Counted from the stretch's first letter, positions 1 to 9,275 are shown. The stretch is DNA of 64,000 nt from Microbispora sp. H13382 (GCF_014161445.1 NZ_JABBXA010000012.1:1-64000); one strand, 5' to 3'. The notes: generated by a model not told the origin, from the letters alone. Program-made: numbers and translations.

Positions 1-59
1 TTCAAAGGAATCCGTCACCAACACCGAAGTGCTGTCATGACGGGGTCATGCATGATTTC

Positions 60-210
60 ATGCACTGGCTTTTAGCACACTGTTGAGTTCTCAAGAAACG
101 GACGCGACCACCATCACCCAGAACCCGTCACCAGGCCCTGCACTCCGGGGCGTTTCGCTTCGTTCGTTGTGTCTTAATCCTTCCCGACCCGCTGTTTCTT
201 GTCAAATCCG
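60..210 (-). promoter_or_regulatory. Promoter and leader of a 16S rRNA operon lying off the left edge
   Basis: Read on the minus strand, positions 94-67 give CTTGAGAACTCAACAGTGTG followed by CTAAAAGCC. This is the conserved leader element found just upstream of 16S rRNA genes in actinomycetes (antitermination and processing region). A TTGACA -35 hexamer lies at 205-200. At a 17-nt spacing it is followed by AAGGAT at 182-177, a weak but acceptable -10. The 16S gene itself would begin beyond position 1. The leader identification is firm; the exact promoter is an inference, and further rrn promoters may lie upstream. Confidence 0.72.
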
Positions 211-885
211 CCCCACCGGGACCAACTTGACCCGAAACCCGCCAATCGACAGGAATTCGACCACCCCGTTTCCGGGGCAACCCCTCTAACTTACCCGAAC
301 CCCCAGCCCGGCGCAAAACCACCGACCCAGACAACCCGGAAAGAGAGAAGGACACCGGCGACCAGCCCGCGCACAGCCAAGACAACCACCGAAGTGATCG
401 AAGAGGAGTGCGCCGAACCGCGCCGACACCACAAGATTACCAGGGTCCGGCACTGCCATGACCCGGTTCGAGTACAACGCCCCCGTCGCCGGCGCTATTC
501 CCGGCGACGCCGGCCTGGGCGGCGCGGCGTCGCCTGTTGCGACACACCGGCCGGCCGCGAGTGTTCCCGCAGGTCACGGCCGGGAGCGCCCTCCGCGTCC
601 GGGGTGCGGCAAAACGTACGAGCGGGCAGGGACAACCAGATCCGGCTCTCAAGCATCTACTTAGCGCCGCGGCGATCACGTCGGCATGGCACGGACTATC
701 GGGGAGGCACGAGGTGAGGGACGAACGCCGTGAGCGGCTGTCGTCCCCGTGCCGCACGACGGCTCTGACAGGCCGTCGTCTTCCCACGCAACCGAACGTC
801 AAGCCACTCGCAATCGCCCCGCGCTACGAACATGATGCGGAAGTCCCCGTACGGCGCCAACCCGGCCGCCCGGACTTCCGTCGCT
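211..885. other. Gene-free stretch upstream of the rRNA promoter
   Basis: No open frame here shows family features or a convincing ribosome-binding site, and those present on both strands overlap one another. The segment probably carries upstream rRNA promoter elements. A possible extended -10 (TGGTAATCT, minus strand, about 445-437) was seen but no good -35 matches it. Confidence 0.4.
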
Positions 886-901
886 GGAGGTGGCCATCAT
901 C

Positions 902-1294
902 ATGCGGTCGGAGTTCGACGACATCCGTGCCCACATCACCGCCGAGCCGCCGCGCCCGGGCGACCTGCTCGAGCTCGCGCACTCCCTGCTCGACGACCTG
1001 GAGCTGTTGCGTACGCGCGAGGCGATCCTGCGCTCGCACTACCTCGCGTTGCTGACCGCCGCTCGCGCCTCCGTGGCCGCGGACGGCGCCGGCCATCCGG
1101 CGCCGCTCACCTTCCTCCAGCACGAGCTGGCCGAGCACGGGCAGCTTCCCGACGGTGAGCAGGCGCAGCGGATTCTGTCCGACGCCACGGCGGCGCAGGC
1201 CATGTTGACCAACCTCGACGAGCCCACGCCCCGGCGGCCCCGCACCGCGCGCGGCCCTCACTGTGGCGGGGTCAGCCGCAGGCTGCGGGGCTGA
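902..1294 (+). CDS. Hypothetical protein (130 aa)
   Basis: The family is not recognised. The frame begins at an ATG at 902 with GGAGG at 886-890, which favours it over the GTG at 890 that overlaps the Shine-Dalgarno sequence. The product is acidic in its first two thirds, rich in Leu and Ala and predicted helical (DLLELAHSLLDDLELLRTRE), with no signal peptide or membrane segment. The last 25 residues are Arg/Pro-rich and run into a terminator-like hairpin that contains the stop codon. It stands alone, divergent from the rRNA promoter and convergent with the following lipoprotein gene. High third-position GC supports coding; function is unknown. Confidence 0.55.
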   Translation: MRSEFDDIRAHITAEPPRPGDLLELAHSLLDDLELLRTREAILRSHYLALLTAARASVAADGAGHPAPLTFLQHELAEHGQLPDGEQAQRILSDATAAQAMLTNLDEPTPRRPRTARGPHCGGVSRRLRG

Positions 1295-1298
1295 CCCC
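1268..1298. terminator. Hairpin between convergent genes
   Basis: GGGGTCAGCC at 1268-1277 pairs perfectly with GGCTGACCCC at 1289-1298 around an 11-nt loop. It overlaps the stop codon of the 902-1294 gene and sits between two convergent genes. There is no T-tract, as is common in actinomycetes, so it is probably a bidirectional terminator. Confidence 0.6.
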
Positions 1299-1311
1299 CG
1301 CGGCCTGCGGC

Positions 1312-2907
1312 TCAGCCGCCGGGGATGAGCTCGTGCACGAAGACGACGTTGGGGTAGGCCGGGTTGTCGGTGAACCCCTGGACGTTGCCCAGATAGGCCC
1401 GTTGATAGGTCAGCACCCACGGCACGGCCACCACCGCCTTCTCCTCGATGAGGCTGCGCTGGAGGTCGGCGTACGCCGTCTCGGCAGCGGAGCGATCGTT
1501 CGTCCCCAGTGACGGCAGTCGGTCGATCTTGGCGTCGATGTCTTTGTTCTTGAGGTAGGTGAGGTTGAAGGACACCGGCTCGGCGCTGTGGAAGACGTTG
1601 AGGAACCACGAATAGGCGTCGGCGTAGTCGGGGTACCAGTACATGACGAAGATGTCCTGGCGCTTGGCCGGGTCCGCGGCCTTGCCCCGGTCCCACTGGT
1701 CGTTCCACGGCATGGCCTTGGCGTCGAGCTGGACGTTCAGCTCTGCGAGCGTGCGCTTGAGCCTGCGCACCAGCAGTTCCTCGTCGTCGTCCCCCTCCGC
1801 GTAGGTCAGCGTCAGGCGCAGCGGGTTGCCGCCCGGGCCGTACCCCGCCTGGGTGAGCAGCGCGGTGGCCCCGGCGAGGTCCTGCTTTTGGGTCAGGCCG
1901 GGAGCGTGACCGAGCAGGCCCTCGGGCACCAGGCCCGAGGCGGGCGCCGCCGCCCCCTTCAGCCCGGAGACCAGGCCGTCGTAGTCGATGGCCTTCTGCA
2001 CCGCCTTGCGCAGCCGTATGTCGGCGAGGGGTCCGGAGGCGGTGTTGAACAGCACGAGCAGGTTCTGGAACGACGGCACCTGCAGGGTCCGCACGCCCGC
2101 GGTCGCCCGGGCCCGGTGGAACAGATCGGGGTTCAGCCGCTGCACGTAGCTCGCCTCGCCGCGCAGCAGCAGCCGGTACGCCCGGTCGGGGTCGGGGGTG
2201 ACGCGGAACTCGATGTTCCGGTAGTGCGGACCCTCCCAGCCGCCCCAGTAGCGGTCGAAGGCGCGCAGCACCAGTTCCTTCTCGCGCCCCTTCTTCCAGC
2301 TCGCCACCGTGTACGGCCCCGAGCCGGCGTCCCGGCCGGCCTGGAACCACTTCTTGAGGTCGCCCGAGCCCGCCGCCTGCGTGTCGTAGATGAACGCCGC
2401 GTAGTCGGCGGAGGCGATCAGGTCGAGCGGGGCGGCGTACTTGAGCCGGAACTCCACGGTCAGCGGGTCCTTGACCGTGATCTGCTGCACGGGGTCCCAG
2501 ATGTAGGCCGCGCCGGCGCCAATCCGCTTGGTGCGCTCGATGGACGCCTTCACCGCGGCGGCGTCCAGCGGCCGTCCGGTGTGGAAGACCACGCCGCCGC
2601 GCAGGGTGAACGTCCAGACCTTGCCGTCGGACGACGTCTGCCAGCGCTCGGCCAGGCGGGGCGCCGCGCGCCGCGTCCTGGGGTTGTACTTCGTCAGCGA
2701 GTCGTAGATGTTCTCCATCGCGACGACCTCGTTGGAATACGAGCTCGCCGGGTCCCAGTCGGTGACGATGTCGAGATGGTGCAGGTAGACGAAGGTGGAG
2801 TCCTTGGCCGACGGCAGGTTCGCGGCCGAGATCTCTCCGGCCTCACCGCCGCCGCAACCTGCCAGGGCCAGCACGGCCAGCACTCCCAGCACGAGGAAAC
2901 GGCGCAT
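1312..2907 (-). CDS. ABC transporter substrate-binding lipoprotein (family 5, dipeptide/oligopeptide type), orphan
   Basis: This is an extracytoplasmic solute receptor of the DppA/OppA (SBP_bac_5) family, 531 aa. The N-terminus is a lipoprotein signal (MRRFLVLGVLAVLALAGC) with the acylated Cys at residue 18, so the protein should be anchored outside the membrane. The mature part carries the family pattern STFVYLHHLDIVTDWDPASS, WTFTLR, GSGPYTV and the Asp-rich C-terminal lobe. It is a close paralogue of the binding protein at 14328-15959, with the same motifs in the same order and near-identical blocks such as RQDIFVMYW. No permease or ATPase lies next to it, so it probably feeds the transporter at 10.7-14.3 kb. 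It faces away from the adjoining conservon. Confidence 0.9.
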   Translation of the reverse strand: MRRFLVLGVLAVLALAGCGGGEAGEISAANLPSAKDSTFVYLHHLDIVTDWDPASSYSNEVVAMENIYDSLTKYNPRTRRAAPRLAERWQTSSDGKVWTFTLRGGVVFHTGRPLDAAAVKASIERTKRIGAGAAYIWDPVQQITVKDPLTVEFRLKYAAPLDLIASADYAAFIYDTQAAGSGDLKKWFQAGRDAGSGPYTVASWKKGREKELVLRAFDRYWGGWEGPHYRNIEFRVTPDPDRAYRLLLRGEASYVQRLNPDLFHRARATAGVRTLQVPSFQNLLVLFNTASGPLADIRLRKAVQKAIDYDGLVSGLKGAAAPASGLVPEGLLGHAPGLTQKQDLAGATALLTQAGYGPGGNPLRLTLTYAEGDDDEELLVRRLKRTLAELNVQLDAKAMPWNDQWDRGKAADPAKRQDIFVMYWYPDYADAYSWFLNVFHSAEPVSFNLTYLKNKDIDAKIDRLPSLGTNDRSAAETAYADLQRSLIEEKAVVAVPWVLTYQRAYLGNVQGFTDNPAYPNVVFVHELIPGG

Positions 2908-3081
2908 GCGTGCGGGTCCTTTCCGTGTCTCCCATGATCGACGCTACTGCAAGATCACGATTGGACACGATATCTCCCGATAATTGATCACAGGGCCCTC
3001 ATCCGGCTCGCCTCACTGCTAGTCTCTTGCTCTGTCTCAAAAAGGTCTTATGTGAGGCTTGTTCCTCACTGGCGAGGTGCC

Positions 3082-5094
3082 ATGAGTCCGCGTAGGCGCG
3101 ACCGGCCGATCCGGTCCCGGCTCATCGGCCTGCTCCTCGTCCCTCTCTTCTCGCTGGTCGTCCTGTGGGTGGTCACCGCCGGCGTCACCATCGGCGAGAG
3201 CCTGAGCCTGCGTACGTACAACACCTTGTGGTCCACACTGCGGCGGCCCGCCGACTCCCTGATCGTCGAGCTGCAGGCGGAGCGCCTGGCCACGGCCCGA
3301 TACCTCGCCGCGCGCCAGAAGAACAGCCGCGACGCCATGGTCCTGCAGCGCCAGCGGACCGACAAGACCAGGGAGAAGGTCCGCACGCTGGCCCTGTCCG
3401 ACTCGTCCCGGTCGGCCACCACCGCCGCGATGCGCACACAGGTCGACGAGATGCTGGCGGGGCTCAGCCGGATCGACGAGATCCGTGCGGAGATCGACGA
3501 GGGGCTGTCGGAGCGTCTGCGCGTCATCGAGACCTACAACCTGGTCAGCGACTCGATCTACCGGATGCACTACAGCCTGGCCCTGATCGACGACATCCCG
3601 ATCTACCAGCAGTCGCGTGTGGTGATCTCGCTCGGGTACGCCAAGGAGCTGCTGACCCGGGAGCAGGCGCTGGCGGCGGCCACGGGGGCGTCCGGCGGCC
3701 TCACCGACGAGGAGCGCAAGCTGTTCACCCAGCTCGTGGGCAACCGCCGGTTCCTCATCGACCAGGGACTGCCCGAGCTGGACGCGGGCCTGCGGCAGCT
3801 CCACGTCAACCTGATCACCACCCCGCTCTACCAGCGGCTGCGGCTCCAGGAGGAGCAGATCATCGCGGCGCCCACGATCTCCGCGCGTACGCAGCGGGTG
3901 TGGCAGTCGACCTCCGACGACCTGGCCGACTCGTTCCAGAAGGCGCAGACCGAGGCGGCGGCCCTGCTCGCCCAGCGCGCCGCGCCGATCGCCGACTCGA
4001 TCCTGCGCCGGGCCGTGCTGGTCGGGGGCTTCGGTCTTCTGGCGGTCCTCGCCTCGATCCTGATCTCGCTGCGGGTCGGCGGACGCCTCGCCCGTGAGCT
4101 GGCCGATCTGCGGCAGGCCGCGCTCGACCTGGCCAACACGCGGCTGCCGGGAATGCTGGTCAAGCTCAAGCGGGGCGACGACGTGGACGTGGCCACCGAA
4201 GCGCCCCCGATCCAGACGGCGGGCGGGACCGCCGAGATCCAGGACGTGGGACGGGCCTTCTCGACCGTGCAGAAGACCGCGGTGGAGGCCGCCATCGGGC
4301 AGGCCCGCCTGCAGCGGGGTGTCAGCCAGGTCTTCCTCAACCTGGCGCGGCGCAGCCAGACACTCCTGCATCGGCAGCGGACCCAGCTGCACGGCATGCA
4401 GCGCCACACGACCGACCCGGACATGCTGGAGGAGCTGTTCCGGCTCGATCACCTGACGACCCGCATGCGCCGCCACGCCGAGGGCCTGATCATCCTGTCC
4501 GGCAACGCCCCCGGCCGCGCCTGGCGCAAACCCGTCCCGATGTACGACGTCGTACGCGGGGCCGCGGCCGAGGTGGAGGACTACGCCCGGGTGAACGTGC
4601 TGCCCATGGAGGACCACGGGATCGACGGCGCCGCGGTGGCCGACGTCATCCACCTCATCGCCGAACTGATCGAGAACGCCACCATCTTCTCGCCGCCGCA
4701 CACGTCCGTGTCGGTACGCGGCGAACTCGTCGGCACGGGCTTCGCGGTCGAGATCGAGGACCGCGGGCTCGGCATGACCAAGGAGCGGCTCGCCGAACTG
4801 AACGAGCGTCTGGCCGCTCCGCCGGAGTTCGACATCGCGGACACCGAGCGCATGGGACTGTTCGTCGTCGCGCGCCTGGCCGCGCGGCGGGACATCCGCG
4901 TGACCCTGCGGTCCTCGGCCTACGGAGGAACGACCGCCATCGTGCTGCTCCCATCCGCGCTCATGGTCGGCCCCAAGGATCCCGACCTCGCCCGTCTCGC
5001 CGCGGGAGAGGTCACCCCGGAGGACATCATCCTCGCCTCGCTGAAACGGGGGCCGCAGGACAACGAGAACACCGGCGAGGAGGACGAAACGTGA
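3082..5094 (+). CDS. Conservon-type sensor histidine kinase with NIT-like sensor domain (CvnA-like)
   Basis: Membrane sensor kinase-like protein of 670 aa. A basic N-terminus precedes a membrane segment at about 15-36. An extracellular helical domain resembling the nitrate/nitrite-sensing (NIT) domain follows, then a second membrane segment at about 310-333, a HAMP-like linker and a GHKL ATPase domain. The ATPase shows an N box (HLIAELIENATIFSPP, about 523), G1 (EIEDRGLGM, about 557) and G2 (GLFVVARL, about 592). The phosphoacceptor region (LFRLDHLTTRMRRHAEGL) is of the conservon type. The ATG at 3082 gives the family N-terminus; a GTG at 3052 with AAAGG upstream would add 10 residues. The stop overlaps the next gene's GTG, so the two are translationally coupled. 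The roadblock (CvnB) and GTPase (CvnD) partners are missing. Confidence 0.88.
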   Translation: MSPRRRDRPIRSRLIGLLLVPLFSLVVLWVVTAGVTIGESLSLRTYNTLWSTLRRPADSLIVELQAERLATARYLAARQKNSRDAMVLQRQRTDKTREKVRTLALSDSSRSATTAAMRTQVDEMLAGLSRIDEIRAEIDEGLSERLRVIETYNLVSDSIYRMHYSLALIDDIPIYQQSRVVISLGYAKELLTREQALAAATGASGGLTDEERKLFTQLVGNRRFLIDQGLPELDAGLRQLHVNLITTPLYQRLRLQEEQIIAAPTISARTQRVWQSTSDDLADSFQKAQTEAAALLAQRAAPIADSILRRAVLVGGFGLLAVLASILISLRVGGRLARELADLRQAALDLANTRLPGMLVKLKRGDDVDVATEAPPIQTAGGTAEIQDVGRAFSTVQKTAVEAAIGQARLQRGVSQVFLNLARRSQTLLHRQRTQLHGMQRHTTDPDMLEELFRLDHLTTRMRRHAEGLIILSGNAPGRAWRKPVPMYDVVRGAAAEVEDYARVNVLPMEDHGIDGAAVADVIHLIAELIENATIFSPPHTSVSVRGELVGTGFAVEIEDRGLGMTKERLAELNERLAAPPEFDIADTERMGLFVVARLAARRDIRVTLRSSAYGGTTAIVLLPSALMVGPKDPDLARLAAGEVTPEDIILASLKRGPQDNENTGEEDET

Positions 5095-5462
5095 CGGAGC
5101 GCATGCAGGACCAGTGGCTGGACGAGGAGGCCGGGCCGATCGTGCCGGCCTACGCCCTGACCCGCGGACGCGTGCGGCCCTCCAGCCGGGAGATCGACCT
5201 CGTCGCGATCGTCACCGCGGTCGGCGGGCCCACGCCGGTGAGCCTCGGTCCCGAGCAGTGGATGATCCTCAGCCTGTGCGCACGCCCGGCGTCGCTGGTC
5301 GACATCGCCGCAGCCATCGACCTGCCCCTCGGCGTCGTACGGGTGCTGGTGGGCGACCTCCACGAGCAGGGTCTCGTGAAGGTGCGCCCGCCCGCCAACG
5401 TCGCGCGCTTCCCCGCCGAGAAGCTCCTCGGCGAGGTGATCAGCGGCCTGCAGGCCCTGTGA
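5091..5462 (+). CDS. DUF742 domain protein (CvnC-like)
   Basis: Protein of 123 aa with the DUF742 signature: a PAYALTRGRVRPSSREIDLV start followed by a winged-helix-like region (DIAAAIDLPLGVVRVLVGDL) and the end of family type (LLGEVISGL). DUF742 proteins are the third component of actinomycete conservons, which link a sensor kinase to a Ras-like GTPase. It starts at GTG 5091, overlapping the kinase stop by four bases. In complete conservons a roadblock/LC7 gene lies between the kinase and this gene, and a GTP-binding protein follows. Here the next gene is on the opposite strand seven bases away, so this is a two-gene version. Confidence 0.9.
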   Translation: MTERMQDQWLDEEAGPIVPAYALTRGRVRPSSREIDLVAIVTAVGGPTPVSLGPEQWMILSLCARPASLVDIAAAIDLPLGVVRVLVGDLHEQGLVKVRPPANVARFPAEKLLGEVISGLQAL

Positions 5463-5468
5463 GCGCCC

Positions 5469-7178
5469 TCACAGCGCGTGGGGATAGTGCCGCCGGGCGT
5501 GCTCGCCGGTGATGTAGCCCTCCCGCAGGTCCGCGCGCACGGCCTCGGGGTCGCGCTCACCGGGCGGGCCGTACCCGCCGCCGGAGCCGGTGCGCAGGTG
5601 CACGACCGCGCCCTTGGGCAGGAAGATCCGCGTCTTCAGCGAGAAGTCCTCGACGCGCCCGTCGGGATACTCCACGGTGAGCCGGTTGGGCCGGCCGGGC
5701 AGGCCGCCCTCCAGGCCCCACGGCGCCAGCGCGGTCCTGGCCAGGCCCGATGTGAGGTACTGGTCCTCCAGCACGCGGAAGGACAGGTCGAGTCCCAGGC
5801 CGCCGCGGTGACGGCCCGGGCCGCCGGAGTCCTCGGCCAGGGCGAGCCGCTCGATCCGCCAGGGGTTGCGCGCCTCCCACACCTCGGCGGGGGTGAAGCG
5901 GGTGGCCGACTCCGAGATGTACATGAGCGCGCTCGCGCCGTCGGCCGACCGTGAGGCGCCCTGGCCCACCGGGTGCGGCGCGCCGTCCGCCCACGGCTCG
6001 CCGGTCGCCTCGCGGTTGCCCCACCACACCAGTGCGTTGATGTCACCGCCGCTGGCGGCCGGCACCGATCCCGGCACGGCCTCGGCCAGCGCCCTGATGA
6101 TCAGTTCGATGGCGTGGTCGGAGGGGATGCCGTACATGAAGCAGGGCGCGGGCCGTACGGGGTGGAAGAGCGAGCCGAGCCGGGTGACCAGCTCCAGCGG
6201 CCGGAAGTGGCCCTCGTTGGGCTGCTCGCCCGCACCCGCGAGGAAGGCCACCGCGATCCTGACGGCCGCCACGGTGGACGGGAGCGGGCAGTTGACCGGC
6301 CCGCCGACCTGGTCGGGGCAGTCGGTCAGGTCGACGGTCACCGACGAGCCGTCCACGGCGACCTCCACGCCGAACGGGATCGGCGTGCCGTTCACCCCGT
6401 CGGAGTCGATGACGCTGGACGCCCGGTAGACCCCGTCGGGCAGGCGCTCGAACCAGTCGCGCACCAGCGCCTCGCCGTGGGCGTACATCCGGGCGACGCA
6501 GCGGCGGAAGGTGTCCAGGCCGTGCCGCCGCACCAGCGCGCCGAGGGCCTCGGCGCCGGTCCGCGCCCCGGCCACCATGGCGTTGATGTCCCCGATGACC
6601 ATCTCCGGCATCCGGCTGTTGGCCAGGATCATCCGGTAGACGTCGCTGACCAGCCGCCCGGCGTCGTACAGCTTGACGCCGGGGAAGATCGTCCCCTCCT
6701 GGTGGACGTCGATCGTGTCGGTGCAGTAGGGGTCCTTGCCGCCGATGTCGAGCCAGTGGGCCTTGATCGCCGAGTAGGCGACGAGCGCGTCCTCGTGGAA
6801 GATCGGCACCACCATCGCCGCGTCCTGGGGGTGGGAGCCCGTGCCGTACGGGTCGTTGTAGAGGATGACGTCGCCGGGGCTGAGCGCGGCGGGACCGCCG
6901 ACGCCCTCGACGGCCTCCCGCACGCAGAAGCCGAGCGTGCCCATGAACGCCGGCAGTGTCGGCGCCTGCGCCAGCATGCACATGTCGGCGTCGTAGAAGG
7001 CGACGGCGAAGTCCAGCGCCTCGTAGATGATCGGCGAGAACGCGGTGCGGATCAGCGACTGCTTCATCTGGTCGGCCGCGGCGCTGAGCCCCTGCCGGAT
7101 GATCTCGGTGGTCACCGGGTCCGCGCCGTCGCCCAGCCCCGGATGCACCTCGGTGTAGCGGGTGCGGACGATGGTCAT
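5469..7178 (-). CDS. Hydantoinase B / oxoprolinase family protein
   Basis: HyuB-type subunit of 569 aa. The family includes N-methylhydantoinase, 5-oxoprolinase, acetone/acetophenone carboxylase and caprolactamase B subunits, which work with a HyuA ATPase subunit to open cyclic amides or carboxylate ketones. Family motifs visible are DPVTTEIIRQGL at the start, SPIIYEALDFAVAFYD, DVILYNDPYGTGSHPQD, KAHWLDIGG, GDINAMVAG and a Gly-rich C-terminus (GSGGGYGPP). The ATG at 7178 is preceded by GGAAGGACC and lies in a 4-bp ATGA overlap with hyuA1, so the two are co-translated. The frame stays open far upstream, but that part is a shadow of hyuA1. The exact substrate cannot be told from sequence. Confidence 0.93.
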   Translation of the reverse strand: MTIVRTRYTEVHPGLGDGADPVTTEIIRQGLSAAADQMKQSLIRTAFSPIIYEALDFAVAFYDADMCMLAQAPTLPAFMGTLGFCVREAVEGVGGPAALSPGDVILYNDPYGTGSHPQDAAMVVPIFHEDALVAYSAIKAHWLDIGGKDPYCTDTIDVHQEGTIFPGVKLYDAGRLVSDVYRMILANSRMPEMVIGDINAMVAGARTGAEALGALVRRHGLDTFRRCVARMYAHGEALVRDWFERLPDGVYRASSVIDSDGVNGTPIPFGVEVAVDGSSVTVDLTDCPDQVGGPVNCPLPSTVAAVRIAVAFLAGAGEQPNEGHFRPLELVTRLGSLFHPVRPAPCFMYGIPSDHAIELIIRALAEAVPGSVPAASGGDINALVWWGNREATGEPWADGAPHPVGQGASRSADGASALMYISESATRFTPAEVWEARNPWRIERLALAEDSGGPGRHRGGLGLDLSFRVLEDQYLTSGLARTALAPWGLEGGLPGRPNRLTVEYPDGRVEDFSLKTRIFLPKGAVVHLRTGSGGGYGPPGERDPEAVRADLREGYITGEHARRHYPHAL

Positions 7179-9193
7179 GGCCGGTCCTTCCGTGTGATCA
7201 GGAGGCAGCCGCTCTCGTGCGCCTCCACCGCGAAGCCGGCGTCCACGTAGGCGGTCGCGGTCGGCTCCACCACCAGCAGCGGGCCCTCGGCCACGCCGGT
7301 CAGGTCCTCTCGGCGTACGACCGGGGCATCGGTCCAGGCGCCCCGGCGGAACGACCACAGCCGCGTCGTCCCCGCCTCGTCCTCGCCCTCGCCCGCGGAC
7401 GGGGCCGGCACCAGGGGGCGCTCGTCGTCGAGCACGACCCGGCTGGTCGCCCGTACGGTGACGATCTCCAGCGGGTCGGGCAGGGTGTGGCCGAAGGCCC
7501 GGTGGTAGGCCTCGGAGAAGCGGGCGGACACGGCGGTCAGGTCGTCCTCGCCGAGCCGCACGGGGATCGTCAGCGTGTGCTCCTGTCCCCGGTGGCGCAG
7601 GTCGAGGTCCACCTCGCGTACGGCTCCGGGCCGCGCGAGCCGTTCGAACAGCGATCGCGTCACGTCGTCGACCGCCGGCAGCGCCGCGTCGTCCAGGGGG
7701 CGCACCATCGTGCGGGCGGCCGAGCGTACGACGTCGGTCTGCACCAGGCCGACGGCGGAGAAGTTGCCCGCGTTGGGCGGCACCACCACGGTGTCCACGT
7801 CGAGCTCGTCGGCGAGCAGGCAGCCGAACACGGGACCGGCGCCGCCGAAGGCGACGACGGCCGCCCCGCGCGGGTCGACGCCCCGCTCGACCGTCACGCC
7901 GCGCACGGCCTGGGCCATGTGCGCGGCGGCGATCCTGACGACGCCCACCGCGACGGCGTCCACGCCGTCGATGCCGGTCGGGGCGGCCAGCGGCGCCAGC
8001 GCGCGGGCCGCCTCCTCGGCCGACAGCTCGATGCCGCCGGAGATGCGCCCGCGGGGGATCATGCCCAGGTGCAGGGCGGCGTCGGTCACCGTGGGCTCGG
8101 TCCCGCCCCGCCCGTAGCAGGCGGGCCCGGGATCGGCGCCCGCGCTGCGCGGGCCGACCCGCAGCAGGCCGCCCGCGTCGGCGTACGCGACCGAGCCGCC
8201 GCCCGCGCCCACCGACCGCACGTCCACCCACGGGCTCTGCAGCGGCAGGCCGACGACCTCGCCCTGGTACAGCAGCGGGAGCCGCCCGTCCTCGATGAGC
8301 GCGGTGTCGAAGCTGGTGCCGCCCACGTCGGCGGCGACGGCCGTGCCGAGCCCCAGGGAGTGGCCGAGGGAGGCGGCCAGGCGCGCGGTGGCGGCGGCCC
8401 CGGCCACCGGGCCGGACAGGATCGTCTCGAACGGCCGGGCCGCGGCCTCCGTCAGCGCCAGCGCGCCGCCGCCCGACCGGGTCACGAGCAGCTCGCCCGC
8501 GAACCCTCTGGCCCGCAGCTCGCGGTCGAGGTTGTGCAGGTAGGGACCCATGCGGTGACGGACGAAGGCGTCCACGACCGTGGTGCAGGTGCGCTCGTAC
8601 TCCCGGTACTCCCCCGAGACCTCGTGCGACAGCGAGACCGGCCCGGCGAACCCGGCCCGCCTGAGCAGCTCGGCCACCCGCGCCTCGTGCCCGGGGTTGG
8701 CGTAGGAGTTCACCAGCACGATCGCGACGGCGTCCACGCCTTCGGCCGCGAACGTCTCGGCGGCCCGCCGCACGTCCTCCGGCTCCAGGTCGCGTACGAC
8801 CGAGCCGTCGGCGGCCACCCGTTCGGCCACCTCCAGGCGCAGCCGCCGGGGCACGAGCGGCGGCGGCGGGGTCCAGGACAGGTCGTAGGGGTCGTCGCGG
8901 TCACCCCGGCGGATCTCCAGCACGTCGCGGAACCCGGCCGTGGTGATCAGGCCGACGGTCGCGCCGCGTCTTTCGAGCAGCGCGTTGAGGCCGACGGTGG
9001 TGCCGTGCGCGAAGTGGCGGCAGCGGGCGAGCAGGTCGCGTGGCACGGCCGCGTCGACCGCCGCGAGGACCCCGCGCTCCGGCGCGGCCGGCGTGGTGGG
9101 CTGTTTGGCGACCCTGATCTCGCCGGTCGCGGCGTCGTGCAGGACGAGGTCGGTGAAAGTGCCTCCGACGTCCACTCCGATGACCGTTGTCAT
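7175..9193 (-). CDS. Hydantoinase A / oxoprolinase family protein (HyuA1, full length)
   Basis: ATPase-type subunit of 672 aa with the hydantoinase/oxoprolinase N-terminal domain (MTTVIGVDVGGTFTDLVLHD, phosphate-binding DVGGTFTD), the central HyuA domain (ADVGGTSFDTALI, GAGGGSVAY, FGGAGPVFGC) and a C-terminal domain (RHRGQEHTLTIPV). In the family this subunit phosphorylates the amide oxygen of the substrate and HyuB completes hydrolysis. ATG 9193 is chosen over a TTG nine bases upstream because it begins the conserved motif. Only 43 bases separate it from the pucR gene upstream, and that gap plus the end of pucR holds a pair of operator-like palindromes. The gene may therefore have its own promoter inside the larger minus-strand series. 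Confidence 0.93.
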   Translation of the reverse strand: MTTVIGVDVGGTFTDLVLHDAATGEIRVAKQPTTPAAPERGVLAAVDAAVPRDLLARCRHFAHGTTVGLNALLERRGATVGLITTAGFRDVLEIRRGDRDDPYDLSWTPPPPLVPRRLRLEVAERVAADGSVVRDLEPEDVRRAAETFAAEGVDAVAIVLVNSYANPGHEARVAELLRRAGFAGPVSLSHEVSGEYREYERTCTTVVDAFVRHRMGPYLHNLDRELRARGFAGELLVTRSGGGALALTEAAARPFETILSGPVAGAAATARLAASLGHSLGLGTAVAADVGGTSFDTALIEDGRLPLLYQGEVVGLPLQSPWVDVRSVGAGGGSVAYADAGGLLRVGPRSAGADPGPACYGRGGTEPTVTDAALHLGMIPRGRISGGIELSAEEAARALAPLAAPTGIDGVDAVAVGVVRIAAAHMAQAVRGVTVERGVDPRGAAVVAFGGAGPVFGCLLADELDVDTVVVPPNAGNFSAVGLVQTDVVRSAARTMVRPLDDAALPAVDDVTRSLFERLARPGAVREVDLDLRHRGQEHTLTIPVRLGEDDLTAVSARFSEAYHRAFGHTLPDPLEIVTVRATSRVVLDDERPLVPAPSAGEGEDEAGTTRLWSFRRGAWTDAPVVRREDLTGVAEGPLLVVEPTATAYVDAGFAVEAHESGCLLITRKDRP

Positions 9194-9229
9194 GCCTGGC
9201 AACGTAGATGTGGCCGCGCGCGGCGTCGA

Positions 9230-9275
9230 TGTGCCCTCACAACGACGAGAGCGGCGTTGTTGTGCCCGGGAGACA
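9230..9275. promoter_or_regulatory. Paired TGT-N9-ACA operator upstream of hyuA1-hyuB
   Basis: Two half-site palindromes are visible. One at 9261-9275 (TGTGCCCGGGAGACA) is perfect. The other at 9230-9244 (TGTGCCCTCACAACG) has one mismatch in the right arm. Their centres (9268 and 9237) are 31 bp apart, the same spacing as the pairs upstream of the DUF917 operon and dadA. The first overlaps the stop codon of pucR and both lie 37-82 bases before the hyuA1 ATG. Binding by a PucR-type regulator is an inference. Confidence 0.6.

Noticed and set aside
797-802. TTGACG on the minus strand as a second rRNA promoter
   Set aside because: No acceptable -10 is found at 16-18 nt spacing.
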